DNA from: Bacteroides caecimuris
Lineage (GTDB): Bacteria; Bacteroidota; Bacteroidia; Bacteroidales; Bacteroidaceae
Length of the DNA stretch: 64,000 nucleotides
Assembly (NCBI RefSeq): GCF_001688725.2
Contig: NZ_CP015401.2
Location: 3,720,001-3,784,000, forward strand
Direction of reading: 5' to 3'
Below, piece by piece: positions 37,047 through 46,375 of this stretch. The notes beneath the pieces are model-generated. The model saw nothing but the letters and a program-made list of their open reading frames with translations, was not told where the DNA came from and ran no database searches. Numbering within the stretch: the stretch's first letter is position 1; each line of letters opens with the position of its first letter. Position numbers and translations under genes: made by a program.

Positions 37047-37139
37047 GACAAAATAATCGGGCAGAAAAAATTGATTATAGATACGGATAGTGGAGAGAAC
37101 CGAGTAGTTCTCTCTACTGTAACCTACGTTTTCGGCTCT

Positions 37140-37505
37140 TTACTTGTCGCCATAAAGCCCGATGAGGTTGCCGACAGGATCGGCGATGATGGCGAAGTAA
37201 CCCCAACCGTCAACCTGAATCTTGGTCTTGGGAGTTACGATTGTCGCGCTGTTATCCAACGCAGTTTTCACGCTGGCATCCAAATCTTTTGTCTGGAGAT
37301 ATACCAACACGCCTCCGTTAGAGGGTGCGAAACCGGGAAACGAGGGAGCCGAGGAGATTGAGCATACACTCTTACCTTCTTTCATAAGACAGGCCATTTT
37401 CTCATCGCCGAACTGCGACACCTCCAGCTTTTCGCCAAAGAGAGCCTGATAGAACGCCACCGACTTGTCAAAGTCATTGGTGGGGATTTCAAAAAATGCA
37501 ATCAT
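37140..37505 (-). CDS. VOC-superfamily protein (glyoxalase-like)
   Basis: A protein of 121 residues from ATG 37505 (MIAFFEIPTNDFDKSVAFYQ). GGVLVYLQTKDLD, TKIQVDGWGYFAIIADPVGNLIGL are the VOC beta-alpha-beta-beta-beta repeats; these bind metals or act as glyoxalases, dioxygenases or drug-binding proteins. Substrate unknown. It is transcribed towards the blaI operators, ending 94 bp short of them. Confidence 0.85.
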   Translation of the reverse strand: MIAFFEIPTNDFDKSVAFYQALFGEKLEVSQFGDEKMACLMKEGKSVCSISSAPSFPGFAPSNGGVLVYLQTKDLDASVKTALDNSATIVTPKTKIQVDGWGYFAIIADPVGNLIGLYGDK

Positions 37506-37597
37506 ACTTTTTATTATTTGATTAGTACGCTGCAAAGTTACAGCGATGTAATAGCCTGTGATAGTAAAAAGCGGACATCCGTGTTAGGTTAAAAGAC

Positions 37598-38404
37598 CTA
37601 ATGATGATTATCCTCTGCTTTATAACTATTCTGCAATTTGTTACTGAATGATTCCCTGAGAGCTATCCGCAATCCATTCAAGAAAGATTCTTGGATATAT
37701 ATTGAGGATGTCGGACAGTTGTCGGCGCATAATCGGCACTGGATACAATTTTTCTCGTCCATCGGCAAAGCCGTATCTTTTAGTGAGAATATGTGCATCG
37801 GACAAACGTTGATACATTTTCCGCACTTTATACAAGTAGAGGTATTAAGGAATACCACCTTATCACCTATCACTATATTTGAACCATTGTGCCGTATCGG
37901 TATGCCATCTGAATATCCTGCAACAGGATTTTTATGGGCAAGAGCCAACGGATGCAATTTCCATCGAAGCTTTTCCGAGAACAGTCTTGCCTTGAACATA
38001 TCCCGCTCATCCGGTCTGGCTTTATTGTAGCCGTCCATCAACACCCACGGCCCTGTGCGGTCAAATCCTCGGCAGGAAAACTCTCCGGCTATAATTCCCC
38101 CTTTTGTCTCGACGACTTTCCTGAGGGGCTTATGATATGCTCCCAAGAAAGGTCTGCAACGGGTGGAAAATAGAAACACATTTTTCCCTTTAAGATTTTG
38201 ACTTGAAACAAATCTTTGAAGTCGTATATCGTGAGCGGCAAAGTTAATCGCGGAGCCAAAGCCTATAAGGTCATAATTCGACAGGTCGATTGACGGATTG
38301 CTGTCGATAGATACCAATTCGGCAGATAGGGCATCCTTCATGCTTTCCGCAATCTTCAATGTGTTTCCTCTATATGAGGAACGATAGAATATTATTGTCT
38401 TCAT
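37598..38404 (-). CDS. EFR1-type flavodoxin-ferredoxin fusion
   Basis: A protein of 268 residues. The N-terminal flavodoxin-like half starts IIFYRSSYRGNTLKIAESM, with the FMN phosphate loop; the C-terminal half has two 4Fe-4S motifs, CIKCGKCINVCP and CIQCRLCADNCP. It is a cytoplasmic electron carrier of unknown partners. Its start overlaps the previous gene's stop (ATGA), so it is cotranslated with the exported protein upstream. Confidence 0.87.
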   Translation of the reverse strand: MKTIIFYRSSYRGNTLKIAESMKDALSAELVSIDSNPSIDLSNYDLIGFGSAINFAAHDIRLQRFVSSQNLKGKNVFLFSTRCRPFLGAYHKPLRKVVETKGGIIAGEFSCRGFDRTGPWVLMDGYNKARPDERDMFKARLFSEKLRWKLHPLALAHKNPVAGYSDGIPIRHNGSNIVIGDKVVFLNTSTCIKCGKCINVCPMHIFSLKDTALPMDEKNCIQCRLCADNCPTSSIYIQESFLNGLRIALRESFSNKLQNSYKAEDNHH

Positions 38405-39030
38405 CTTGCGACTGATATTTTTGTTTCAGGTGTTCTGGGGCCACCGTTTACGCCCTTATACCCCACAAACATCAGAGAACTCGTGTCAAAGTAATAATCA
38501 CAGCTCCAGAAAGCAGACATAAAGCCGGCAAGACTGACTTCGATTCTTACTGCATTCTTTCCGTCTAATTTCTCATTTCCTTTCTTTACTGCCGACATGG
38601 TATATAGTTTTATGTTGTCGGGGCGAAAACATTCGTATTCCACAGACCTGCCATTTTTCAGAGTTAATCCCGCATTATAGGCTATGTTTTGATACCACGG
38701 CTTGCCTTTACTTTTCACCTTTTTTGAAATCTGTTTTCCATTGAATTTGCCGGATATGGAGCATATCCCATTATTCAGACTGATTGACAGATTGGTGTTT
38801 GAAGAAGTATTTACTATCTTCCAACTCTCGGTTTTATATCCGCTTCCTAAGATATACTCATGCTTCTCACCACCTTGAACCGTATGCAGGTATATCTTTC
38901 CATTCTTGCGTTCTTCCGTCCATTTGATGGATGTTTTGGTCTTGCCGCAGATGGAAATGTAGTTTCTTTCCTGCGCCATTGCAAATGCTGCAAGAAATAA
39001 TGTAAGTACTATTGTAATAATATGTTTCAT
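38401..39030 (-). CDS. Exported protein, DUF6134-like
   Basis: A protein of 209 residues. MKHIITIVLTLFLAAFAMAQ is a signal peptide. The mature part is beta-rich, with GSGYKTESWKIVN and WSCDYYFDTSSLMFVGYKGVNGGPRTPET near the end, resembling a family of exported Bacteroidetes proteins (DUF6134, tentative). It overlaps tetR by 4 bp and the ferredoxin gene by 4 bp, so the three form a tight operon under TetR control. Confidence 0.6.
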   Translation of the reverse strand: MKHIITIVLTLFLAAFAMAQERNYISICGKTKTSIKWTEERKNGKIYLHTVQGGEKHEYILGSGYKTESWKIVNTSSNTNLSISLNNGICSISGKFNGKQISKKVKSKGKPWYQNIAYNAGLTLKNGRSVEYECFRPDNIKLYTMSAVKKGNEKLDGKNAVRIEVSLAGFMSAFWSCDYYFDTSSLMFVGYKGVNGGPRTPETKISVAR

Positions 39031-39629
39031 AGACAGTTATTGTCAAAGATAAAATCCACATATTTGGAAATCATAGCTTCCATTCTTTCCCATGCTTCCG
39101 GGTTACTGAAATCTATGCCGTTGATTTTGTGGTATTGCCTTGTGAAAAGAACAATGTAGTTGATTGCGGATATGATTATTGCAATCGACATATTGTTGTC
39201 GACACTCTTGCCCAAATACCTGTTCAGTTCCTCCTGCAATTTATGACCGACACGCTCACGTTCTTCTATAATTCCCTTGAAAGATGAATGACCTGAAAGT
39301 TCCCATACCAAAAGTTCTTGCATGATTACATTATCTTTTAGATAGTTAAGTTGACACATAAACACATCCTTAACAATCTGCTTTATGTTACCGTCTTTAG
39401 CTCGTTTAATGGTGTCAATAAACTCTGAATAGGCAAACGAATAATAGTCATGACGCTTTGCCCATTCCACGAGCAAACCATCCAACCCACCGAAATAGCG
39501 ATAAATCAAAACCTTATCGCATCCGGCTTGATTAGCTATGCGATTAACTCCGATTTTGGTAAAACCATCGTTCTCTACGATATGGCTCACAGCTTCAAGG
39601 AGCCTTTTTTCTGTTTCTTTCAATTCCAT
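39027..39629 (-). CDS. TetR-family regulator
   Basis: A protein of 200 residues from ATG 39629. The N-terminal HTH reads ETEKRLLEAVSHIVENDGF, TKIGVNRIANQAGCDKVLIYRYFGG; the rest is the ligand-binding helical domain. It is first gene of an operon with the exported protein and the flavodoxin-ferredoxin. A palindromic site lies 11 bp upstream. Confidence 0.9.
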   Translation of the reverse strand: MELKETEKRLLEAVSHIVENDGFTKIGVNRIANQAGCDKVLIYRYFGGLDGLLVEWAKRHDYYSFAYSEFIDTIKRAKDGNIKQIVKDVFMCQLNYLKDNVIMQELLVWELSGHSSFKGIIEERERVGHKLQEELNRYLGKSVDNNMSIAIIISAINYIVLFTRQYHKINGIDFSNPEAWERMEAMISKYVDFIFDNNCL

Positions 39630-39639
39630 CTTATATAAC

Positions 39640-39655
39640 GTCACTAAGTGGTGAC
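39640..39655. promoter_or_regulatory. Probable TetR operator
   Basis: GTCAC-TAAGTG-GTGAC dyad just upstream of the tetR start, with a further GGTGACA half-site at 39674. Autoregulation is inferred. Confidence 0.5.
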
Positions 39656-39711
39656 AAAATTATAAAAATAATCGGTGACAACCAAATACAAGGCTGTATA
39701 AACGCTATTTT

Positions 39712-40512
39712 TCAGAATGTAAAATAGTCAGAAACAGGAGAGTATCGAGCAATATACTCTTTCGGTGTGTAGCCGGAGAATAGCTTGAATTCTTTAATCA
39801 TGTGGGATTGGTCGGTGTACCCACATTCGTATGACAGCTGCGCAAAACCTATTCCCTGATTATGCTGCATGACAGATAAGGTACGTTGCAACCTGACTAT
39901 ACGCATGAAATCTTTGGGTGTCGTTCCTATGTTTTCCGAGAAAATCCGGGAGAATTGCTTTTCGCTCAGGCACGCAATATTCGAAAGTGCCCTGATATTT
40001 GTTTGAGTGGAATTGTTGATATGACGTACCACTTCCGCCAGTCGTGGCAGATGATAAGGTGTCCCGTACATCAGGCACTTATAGAAATAATTCTCTATCA
40101 GTTCAATGCAGATGTCGTGATTTTCACTGTCTTCAACTCTGTGTGCCAAATCACGCAAGGCTGGATTTTCAATGTCCGCAACCGCCACATTCCTGTCACG
40201 CAGTAAAGTGACTGGCATATGAAAGAATATTTTTGCCGCATGAGGTTGGAATACCACCACTATCATTTCGATGTCACCGGTTGAAGTCACATCTGAATAA
40301 CCGCTTTCCTGACCGCAAATAAAACTATGCGGTTGCAATTCATCACGGTTCGTGACTTTGAGCCTTTCGCCTCGATGGAACACAAGTGATATACAGCCTG
40401 TCGGCAAAGTGCGTTGCGACACTATGCCTGAGGTACTATCCTGCAATATCCAGTAATACCGTATGAACGGTTTCAGGGCAGGCGTTGGCTGTATGATTCT
40501 GAATGTCTGCAT
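39712..40512 (-). CDS. AraC-family regulator
   Basis: A protein of 266 residues. The N-terminal part (PTPALKPFIRYYWILQD, LPTGCISLVFHRGERL) is a DUF6597-like sensor; the C-terminal two HTHs read NIRALSNIACLSEKQFSRIFSENIGTTPKDFMRIVRL and FAQLSYECGYTDQSHMIKEFKLFSGYTPKEY. It probably activates neighbouring cargo. It is 148 bp from the PNPOx-type gene and separate from tetR. Confidence 0.9.
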   Translation of the reverse strand: MQTFRIIQPTPALKPFIRYYWILQDSTSGIVSQRTLPTGCISLVFHRGERLKVTNRDELQPHSFICGQESGYSDVTSTGDIEMIVVVFQPHAAKIFFHMPVTLLRDRNVAVADIENPALRDLAHRVEDSENHDICIELIENYFYKCLMYGTPYHLPRLAEVVRHINNSTQTNIRALSNIACLSEKQFSRIFSENIGTTPKDFMRIVRLQRTLSVMQHNQGIGFAQLSYECGYTDQSHMIKEFKLFSGYTPKEYIARYSPVSDYFTF

Positions 40513-40660
40513 CCCGTAAAATTACAACATGACAATTTCCAATGATAGTAAAAAACAGACATTGGTGTTATATGCCTCACTCAACCGTAAATTCCTCTGA
40601 ATGATAGCTGTTGTAAAAACGACCGGATACATTTGTTCCGAATCTCTCATAATTTATGTG

Positions 40661-41341
40661 TTATATGGTAATGTGAGCAAACTCGCGGTTTATCCAGATG
40701 GTAGCCTCTTTTCCGATAAAATGGATAAGCACATAGTTCGGATCTGCCGGACCGCCGGGGAAATAATTTATAAAATACTCCTGCCACATCCGTTTGCGGG
40801 TTACATCATCCGTAATGATTTCGACTGTGCCGCGCAAAGCAACACTGTCGCCATAAAATGAATAGGAAAGCCCGGCTTTGGGATTGAGCCTGAAATCGGC
40901 TACCTTTTCGGAGTCTGCTGCGGTCACTACCCAAACTTCATTGCATCCTAACGAGTGAATTTTATCCAATGGCACAGGGCGAGGAAAACCCTCCGCATTG
41001 ACCGATGCCAGCGTAACCTCTTTGCATTGGGAAAGAAGATGGATCGCTTTTTCAATCAAACTTCTTTCATCTTTCTCTTTCCAGCGTTTGAGTGTTGGGA
41101 AGATTTGTTGCATTTGAGCCTTTGCCTGTTGGGGCGTCAGATTCCAACCCGTTTCCTTGTTAATCTGGTCGGTAAACTGAGTGCAGAACTCTATCATCTG
41201 GCTCATGTTGAAATCTTGGAGGAAAACACCTCCTTTGTAGCAGTAGCCACAATAGTCCTTACTTTTACTGCCGTCTGAATTTGTGCCGATAATACCCTCA
41301 ACAAGAGGCATACCACAGCTTTGACAAAGTTTTTGTTCCAT
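40661..41341 (-). CDS. Zinc ribbon fused to PNPOx-like flavin-binding domain
   Basis: A protein of 226 residues. Residues 1-88 are a zinc-ribbon domain (CQSCGMPL, YCGYCYKGG) with a helical QMIEFCTQFTDQINKETG part; residues about 95-226 form a split-barrel general-stress/pyridoxamine-oxidase-like domain (ATLASVNAEGFPRPVPLDKI, VWVVTAADSEKVADFRLNPKAGLSY). The latter usually binds FMN, F420 or haem. The same N-terminal domain occurs in 46376-46942 with a different partner. Start ATG 41341. Confidence 0.85.
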   Translation of the reverse strand: MEQKLCQSCGMPLVEGIIGTNSDGSKSKDYCGYCYKGGVFLQDFNMSQMIEFCTQFTDQINKETGWNLTPQQAKAQMQQIFPTLKRWKEKDERSLIEKAIHLLSQCKEVTLASVNAEGFPRPVPLDKIHSLGCNEVWVVTAADSEKVADFRLNPKAGLSYSFYGDSVALRGTVEIITDDVTRKRMWQEYFINYFPGGPADPNYVLIHFIGKEATIWINREFAHITI

Positions 41342-41382
41342 ATGTTCTATCATCGTTTTCAAATAATCAATTCACTATCCCG

Positions 41383-41832
41383 TCATCTTTTTTTGAATTT
41401 CTCTTTTGCGTATTCGTAGGATTCAAGGATGTAAGGTTTTAATGATTCAAACGTCGCTTCAGATGGGGTTAAAGCGCAAATCCAGCCCATCCACGCATAA
41501 ACCGGATGCGGCATAATGACATCCTTTGCGGTAAATTCATACGGCATATCTACAATGCAACCTTTACATGGACGTTTGGGCAGTTCTCCGAATAAAGTGC
41601 GGAAAGTCTGTTTTCTGACTCCTATATTTATTCGCCACACATCCTTGCGGTCAAGGTGGGAAGCTCGATCATTGTCGCCATCCTTTTCTTTTATCGTCAA
41701 GATATAAACCCCACGTTTCAACACTCCATCCGGATTGTAGAAAATCCCACGCTCGCCCCAACTGTTTACTTCGACCGTCCCTTCAAGGTTGTCAAGGCAA
41801 TATTTCAAAATATCATCAGGTGCAATAGCCAT
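41383..41832 (-). CDS. DUF6194-like protein
   Basis: A protein of 149 residues with no signal peptide. GVLKRGVYILTIKEKDGDNDRAS, WRINIGVRKQTFRTLFGELPKRP and DVIMPHPVYAWMGWICALTP resemble the DUF6194/MmcQ-like YjbR group (tentative). Function unknown. It lies 2 bp downstream of the UDG-like gene, so probably cotranslated with it. Confidence 0.6.
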   Translation of the reverse strand: MAIAPDDILKYCLDNLEGTVEVNSWGERGIFYNPDGVLKRGVYILTIKEKDGDNDRASHLDRKDVWRINIGVRKQTFRTLFGELPKRPCKGCIVDMPYEFTAKDVIMPHPVYAWMGWICALTPSEATFESLKPYILESYEYAKEKFKKR

Positions 41833-41834
41833 CT

Positions 41835-42437
41835 TTAATCAAAACATTTAATTAACCTGTACATCGTTTCTATATCCTTCGATGCCATCTCGAATTTTGA
41901 CTTTTCAATCAGAATGTTCTGGCCGGTCATAATGTAAGAGGGCATAATGCGTATTCCATTATAGAAAATCTCTGTATTACGTAACTTGTAAGTAGATATA
42001 CTTGGAACGGCATTTTTTTTGGTCGCCTTCTTGCATATCATATTAAAGGCTTTCTTTGCCACATCCCCCATAAGCATGATAACCTTGACGTTTGGAAACA
42101 AAGCAAGCTCTTTTTCCAGATAGGGCAGGCTATCCTCTATGCTCTCCTTTGAAACTGCATATTCGGTTTTAGGAGTCTTGACAGCATTAGTAATGTAAAT
42201 TCCATTATTCAGAATGTCTTGTACTGAACCTATCTCTATTCCTGCTTTTCTGAACATCGGAATTGTCGTTGACATATACGCGGAATCCGGTTTCCCATAG
42301 AAATCATCTTCCGGACATGACGGGACAACCTCATTTATCATGATTGCCTGTATCGTTTCCGGCTCAATATTTACGTCATTAAGCCGTAGATTTTGGGTAT
42401 CCCCACAGAGTTGTTGTAGTTCCGACTTTATATTCAT
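41835..42437 (-). CDS. Uracil-DNA glycosylase-superfamily protein
   Basis: A protein of 200 residues. INEVVPSCPEDDFYG lines up with the catalytic loop of UDG-fold proteins, VKVIMLMGDVAKKAF is the second conserved strand, and IMPSYIMTGQN stands where the HPS/leucine loop of family 4 would be. Key catalytic residues are therefore not certain. It may act on damaged bases or be a non-catalytic relative. Neighbours on both sides are 2 and 23 bp away. Confidence 0.6.
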   Translation of the reverse strand: MNIKSELQQLCGDTQNLRLNDVNIEPETIQAIMINEVVPSCPEDDFYGKPDSAYMSTTIPMFRKAGIEIGSVQDILNNGIYITNAVKTPKTEYAVSKESIEDSLPYLEKELALFPNVKVIMLMGDVAKKAFNMICKKATKKNAVPSISTYKLRNTEIFYNGIRIMPSYIMTGQNILIEKSKFEMASKDIETMYRLIKCFD

Positions 42438-42460
42438 GATTCTCCTGAGGTTAAACGAAT

Positions 42461-43093
42461 TTAGCTGTTTTCAAAGATTTCTTCAAAAAACATTGCAGAT
42501 TCCTCCGACAAACGCCGGGTTGCAGCTATACTTTGAGCCAACACAACTCCTTTTGAATTGATTCGTAATGGCTTCTCTTTACTCTTCGGATAACCGAATC
42601 TAAGAAGTGGCACAACCTCATCAGGAATGAGGCGCGGTTGGATAACACTGCCATTTTCTCCCCATACTGCCCATTCGGCACAGCAATTAAACGGTTCCTG
42701 ATGCTTGCAATGGGGTTTGTCGCCGGGAATAATCATCGTGAGATTCTCAGGCACACTCTGGAGACTTTTATAAGAAACGTCTTTTGCACAAAAGAATGCG
42801 TCAGAGACCTTAACGACAACACCTCCGGGAATAAGAGACCTGTAAGGATTTCCGAGTTCTCTTATGCAATAGTCGAAGGCTCTTTCCTTATGAGTCACTT
42901 CCAATCTTGCCATTATGTAGAGATGCCGGTCGAGCAATGAGACCGGAAATACGACATCTCCCTCTTTTATTGATGCTATTGATGGCATCCTTGAGTGGAT
43001 GCTGCCAAACACTACTTTTATAGGCCCTGTGTCATTTGATTTTCTTAGTTCGTCCAACCAGTCCTGAGGCCAGTAAACAGTATAATATGCCAT
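42461..43093 (-). CDS. Unknown protein, possible PUA/EVE-like fold
   Basis: A protein of 210 residues; family not recognised. The N-terminal third, IKVVFGSIHSRMPSIASIKEGDVVFPVSLLDRHLYIMARLEV, has the look of a PUA/EVE-type barrel (a GD turn before a hydrophobic strand), which often binds modified bases; this is weak inference. The centre has several cysteines and histidines (CKHQEPFNCCAEWAVWG). It is 23 bp upstream of the UDG-like gene and 9 bp after the Sel1 protein gene. Confidence 0.6.
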   Translation of the reverse strand: MAYYTVYWPQDWLDELRKSNDTGPIKVVFGSIHSRMPSIASIKEGDVVFPVSLLDRHLYIMARLEVTHKERAFDYCIRELGNPYRSLIPGGVVVKVSDAFFCAKDVSYKSLQSVPENLTMIIPGDKPHCKHQEPFNCCAEWAVWGENGSVIQPRLIPDEVVPLLRFGYPKSKEKPLRINSKGVVLAQSIAATRRLSEESAMFFEEIFENS

Positions 43094-43102
43094 AATATGA
43101 TG

Positions 43103-44887
43103 TTACTTGTTTCTATTCAAAAAAGCTGCTGCCAGTTCGGGGCTGTTCAGTGTCATGGCTGACGAGTCTTCGAGATTTTCAGCATCTTCATCATCCGATA
43201 TTGAAATGAAGAATGTGATTTCTTCGGTGCCTTCTCCGAATATTCCCGAGCCTTTGACCTGCGCCATCGCTGATATCATTGCGCTGAAGAAAAAGGCTTC
43301 GCCCGGCAAAGTGGCGTGGTTTTCCCACAGCGATTTGCTGAGCTTCACCAGTTCGCTGCCATGTCCGTCGGAATATCCCCATTCATCCGGATGCCATTTG
43401 CTCTCGTCATCGGGTTCTTCGTCTTCGCTTTGAAGGTACTCCAACGTGTTCACAGCGAGAAAAAGAGAGCAGCAATACCTGTCGGTGACCAAGGCGGCAG
43501 TGTATATGTGCTCATCATCTATGCGGCCAAGAATTTCGCGCAGGTCAGTTGTAACCGCATCTCTGATTTTTTCAGTCACTTCCTGCCAGAACGGGGCTAC
43601 GGGAGTGGCCGGTTCTTCTTTTTTCCGCTCGCGGGCTTCAAAGTCGGGCGAGTTGATATAGCCGATATACTCTTTGGCTTCTTCCGAACCGAGTTTTACA
43701 GCATCCTCAAAATACTGGTATCCCAACTCAATATCCGCCTCGGTGCCACATCCGAAGGCATACGCCACGCCGAGTGCGGTGAGCACCTTGACGGTTATTG
43801 ACTCCCATAGATTGTCGATGTCTTCCCCGGCTTCATGAAGATACTCGAATGCCACATCGTCGTCTTGAACTGTTCCCAGCCCCTCCTGATAGCATAAACC
43901 GAGGTAGGCGGCGGTCTGCGTCCGGGTGGTCTCGCTGCATTTCGGGTTTTGGTATGCCTTTTCAAACCATTCCACAGCCTTGGCGTAGTCCTGCTCCACA
44001 TCACCGAAGCCTTCAAACAGATAATATCCTACCTCAAATTGTCCTGCGGGATGTCCGCATTTGGCAGCCATTTCATAGAGTTGATATGCAAGGTCGATAT
44101 TCTCATCCACTTCTTCACCGGCTTCGTAGATATGCCCTGCATTGTATGCGGCTTGTGGGTCGCCCCTGCGGGCAGCCTCCACATATCGCAACAGCCCACC
44201 GTATGAGTCGCCCTTCTCGGTGCGGAGATAATAGCCGTAGTTGTTGCAGATTACGGGTGAAATATCCGCCAGCTTCAAGTAATATTTCTCATAAACATCT
44301 TGCGCAATCTCGCAGAGGCCGGATTTGCGTATGTCGCAGTAATTGCCCCATCCGGCACAAAGCCCGCCGTCGAAACTGCGCTCGTACCACACCTTTGCTA
44401 TCGGCCAGGCCCATGCGTTATAGTCGCTTTCGTCTTTGAATTGCTTGGCATAGTCTGGCTCGACACGCAGATAGTCGCCCCAATAATACACATTGCCGAC
44501 CATGTAGCAGCAGAAGGCGTCGCCACGCTCTGCCTGACCGAGAATCTCCTCAAACGCTTCCTTAAACGAGGCGAACGGCATTGCACGTTCCACCGAAGGG
44601 GTGAGGTTTGCGCTTCGCGCAGCACAAAGAACGCCCGTGGCACTGCCCATCATCGCGCTCTTCTGCATCAGCTTCGATGCGTTTTCATCGTCAGCTTTGA
44701 AGCCTGCCTGCGGCCACACATACGACTCACCCATGAAGCAGCGGGCTATGAATGCCAGCGCATCTGCATCGCCCTTTTGCGCCTCCAGTATAAGTATTGA
44801 GTATCCCCGGCGTATTTCATCGCGGTCAAAACTTGACCAAATCAGCTTGACTGCCGTTTTCAACTGCCTGCTATATTTACCTTTCAT
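43103..44887 (-). CDS. Sel1-repeat protein
   Basis: A protein of 594 residues. Several Sel1/TPR-like repeats are seen between about 30 and 390 (AQAAYNAGHIYEAGEEVDEN, PAGQFEVGYYLFEGFGDVEQ, ALGVAYAFGCGTEADIELG); the last 170 residues are a separate acidic domain. It has no signal peptide. Sel1 proteins are scaffolds for partner proteins. It overlaps the next upstream gene by 11 bp. GC content is higher than its neighbours, suggesting a different origin. Confidence 0.85.
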   Translation of the reverse strand: MKGKYSRQLKTAVKLIWSSFDRDEIRRGYSILILEAQKGDADALAFIARCFMGESYVWPQAGFKADDENASKLMQKSAMMGSATGVLCAARSANLTPSVERAMPFASFKEAFEEILGQAERGDAFCCYMVGNVYYWGDYLRVEPDYAKQFKDESDYNAWAWPIAKVWYERSFDGGLCAGWGNYCDIRKSGLCEIAQDVYEKYYLKLADISPVICNNYGYYLRTEKGDSYGGLLRYVEAARRGDPQAAYNAGHIYEAGEEVDENIDLAYQLYEMAAKCGHPAGQFEVGYYLFEGFGDVEQDYAKAVEWFEKAYQNPKCSETTRTQTAAYLGLCYQEGLGTVQDDDVAFEYLHEAGEDIDNLWESITVKVLTALGVAYAFGCGTEADIELGYQYFEDAVKLGSEEAKEYIGYINSPDFEARERKKEEPATPVAPFWQEVTEKIRDAVTTDLREILGRIDDEHIYTAALVTDRYCCSLFLAVNTLEYLQSEDEEPDDESKWHPDEWGYSDGHGSELVKLSKSLWENHATLPGEAFFFSAMISAMAQVKGSGIFGEGTEEITFFISISDDEDAENLEDSSAMTLNSPELAAAFLNRNK

Positions 44888-45671
44888 CTTTCTCTTCGTC
44901 TAAAAATCTGAATACCAGTCTTCCAAAATAATCGTTTACGTCAAACTCCTCCCAACAGCTCAGAGGATCGGGCAATCTCTCGCCATCAATCAGACTCCAC
45001 AGCCAGTTCCGCAGGAGACCGACATCAAAAATAACACCTCTGTAACCAATAGGCACCGGCTCCGACCACCTTACATATTCAACTTTATATCCGGTGGTCG
45101 GAGCGGTATCATTGTCACGCCTGCTGATGTTGATATACCCGCCATCGCCTTTAGTGAAATCATAAAGCATCCATAGCGATTTGCCCTCTATGATATCTTC
45201 CAAAGCACAGAACACATCCGCCATATCAAAGTATCGGAAATCCTCGCCGTCAACACATAGTTTCGTCTCTGCCTTTTCTTGCTCGGGATGGATTTTCTGG
45301 CAGTGCCAGCCGGTCATATCAGGGAGCGATGCGGTGCGGAAGAAGTCACACATGATATCGGCGGCCATGTCGCAATCAACGTCCGACCGCCACATTCGCA
45401 GCATATACCCGTTGACCATAAAACATACCGCTATACTGCTATCCTTAAAGTAATCAATTGAGTATGCCTTTGCAGAGCTGACTAACACCACCGGCACGCA
45501 TTTTTCAAGGTATACGCATTCATTATCCTCAATGTCGTCTATAGCATCAAGGATCTTTTCCTCGGTCACGTTTGATGTGCGTATATCCCCGTTCTTTGTG
45601 CCCAGCACATATTGTGGCTTGCGGGCTTTAAGTCCGGAAAAGATGTCTCGTGTATCGTTGCTCATTTTCAA
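44877..45671 (-). CDS. Unknown acidic protein, partner of Sel1 gene
   Basis: A protein of 264 residues (start ATG 45671 or 45665), rich in Asp/Glu and with no signal or membrane helix. Family not recognised. It overlaps the Sel1 gene by 11 bp, which makes a physical partnership plausible. Confidence 0.65.
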   Translation of the reverse strand: MKMSNDTRDIFSGLKARKPQYVLGTKNGDIRTSNVTEEKILDAIDDIEDNECVYLEKCVPVVLVSSAKAYSIDYFKDSSIAVCFMVNGYMLRMWRSDVDCDMAADIMCDFFRTASLPDMTGWHCQKIHPEQEKAETKLCVDGEDFRYFDMADVFCALEDIIEGKSLWMLYDFTKGDGGYINISRRDNDTAPTTGYKVEYVRWSEPVPIGYRGVIFDVGLLRNWLWSLIDGERLPDPLSCWEEFDVNDYFGRLVFRFLDEEKDER

Positions 45672-45728
45672 TTAACGGTTTTTATGTTCAGCGGTCAGTT
45701 TGCCGCTCTCGATTGATATGTATGGCAT
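45672..45728 (-). pseudogene. N-terminal scrap of a 4-oxalocrotonate tautomerase
   Basis: The minus-strand ATG 45728 reads MPYISIESGKLTAEHKNR then stop. Pro after the start Met and the pattern P-I-I-G-LT-EHK are the opening of 4-OT-type tautomerases, normally about 62 residues. Only 18 remain before unrelated sequence, so a deletion joined it to the next gene. Confidence 0.5.
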
Positions 45729-45731
45729 AAT

Positions 45732-46364
45732 TTAATTCTTTGCAATTACCCACTTGTCACTCTTGGATTTTCGTTGTGCACAATAACCAAGAGGTAAATC
45801 ATTCAGGTTGCTGATAGTCGGATCTAAATTCAATACATACTTTAATGAAACTATCCTTGCGTCGCTTTCATTATGTTCTTTGTCACAAAGAAATTGCCAT
45901 GCTCCATCATCCGTATCGTGTGAAACAAATAATATATCTTCTCCACTGTCCAATATGTGACTACATATAAAAACAGCGGTATTTGGCGCGTCTGAAAACG
46001 GGTATATATCATTTCTCTTATTTGAGCTATTTATATATTTGTTTATAGCCATTGCTATCCAACCTATTGCAAGATATACTATTGCATAGACGACAAACCA
46101 TAATTCATGTATGTCAAAGAAAATCCATGTCCCGGCAAGAAACGCTACGGCTGACACCAATGGAAGATTCCACATTTTCTTTATGTCTTTCCCGCAGCGA
46201 TAACCAAGAATCGCAGAATAAATAGGATTCACAATTAAGAAAAGCATCATGCACAGTGCCATTCCGGAACATTCAGACGCAAGCCGGGCAACGGCAAAAG
46301 GCAATGCTAACATCACAAGGATTGTGATTGCCAGCCAAATAATTATAGATCTTTTATTAACCAT
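45732..46364 (-). CDS. Unknown membrane protein
   Basis: A protein of 210 residues. Four hydrophobic segments lie in residues 7-110 (SIIIWLAITILVMLALPFAV and others); the last 90 residues are polar, probably cytoplasmic (DIPFSDAPNTAVFI region, then a beta-rich tail). Family not recognised. Eleven bp downstream of the zinc ribbon-YCII gene, so in the same operon. Confidence 0.65.
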   Translation of the reverse strand: MVNKRSIIIWLAITILVMLALPFAVARLASECSGMALCMMLFLIVNPIYSAILGYRCGKDIKKMWNLPLVSAVAFLAGTWIFFDIHELWFVVYAIVYLAIGWIAMAINKYINSSNKRNDIYPFSDAPNTAVFICSHILDSGEDILFVSHDTDDGAWQFLCDKEHNESDARIVSLKYVLNLDPTISNLNDLPLGYCAQRKSKSDKWVIAKN

Positions 46365-46375
46365 CAGTATAATAC

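Noticed and set aside
43316..44800. Plus-strand frames over the Sel1 and neighbouring genes
   Set aside because: They are antisense shadows of the high-GC Sel1 gene and show no family motifs.
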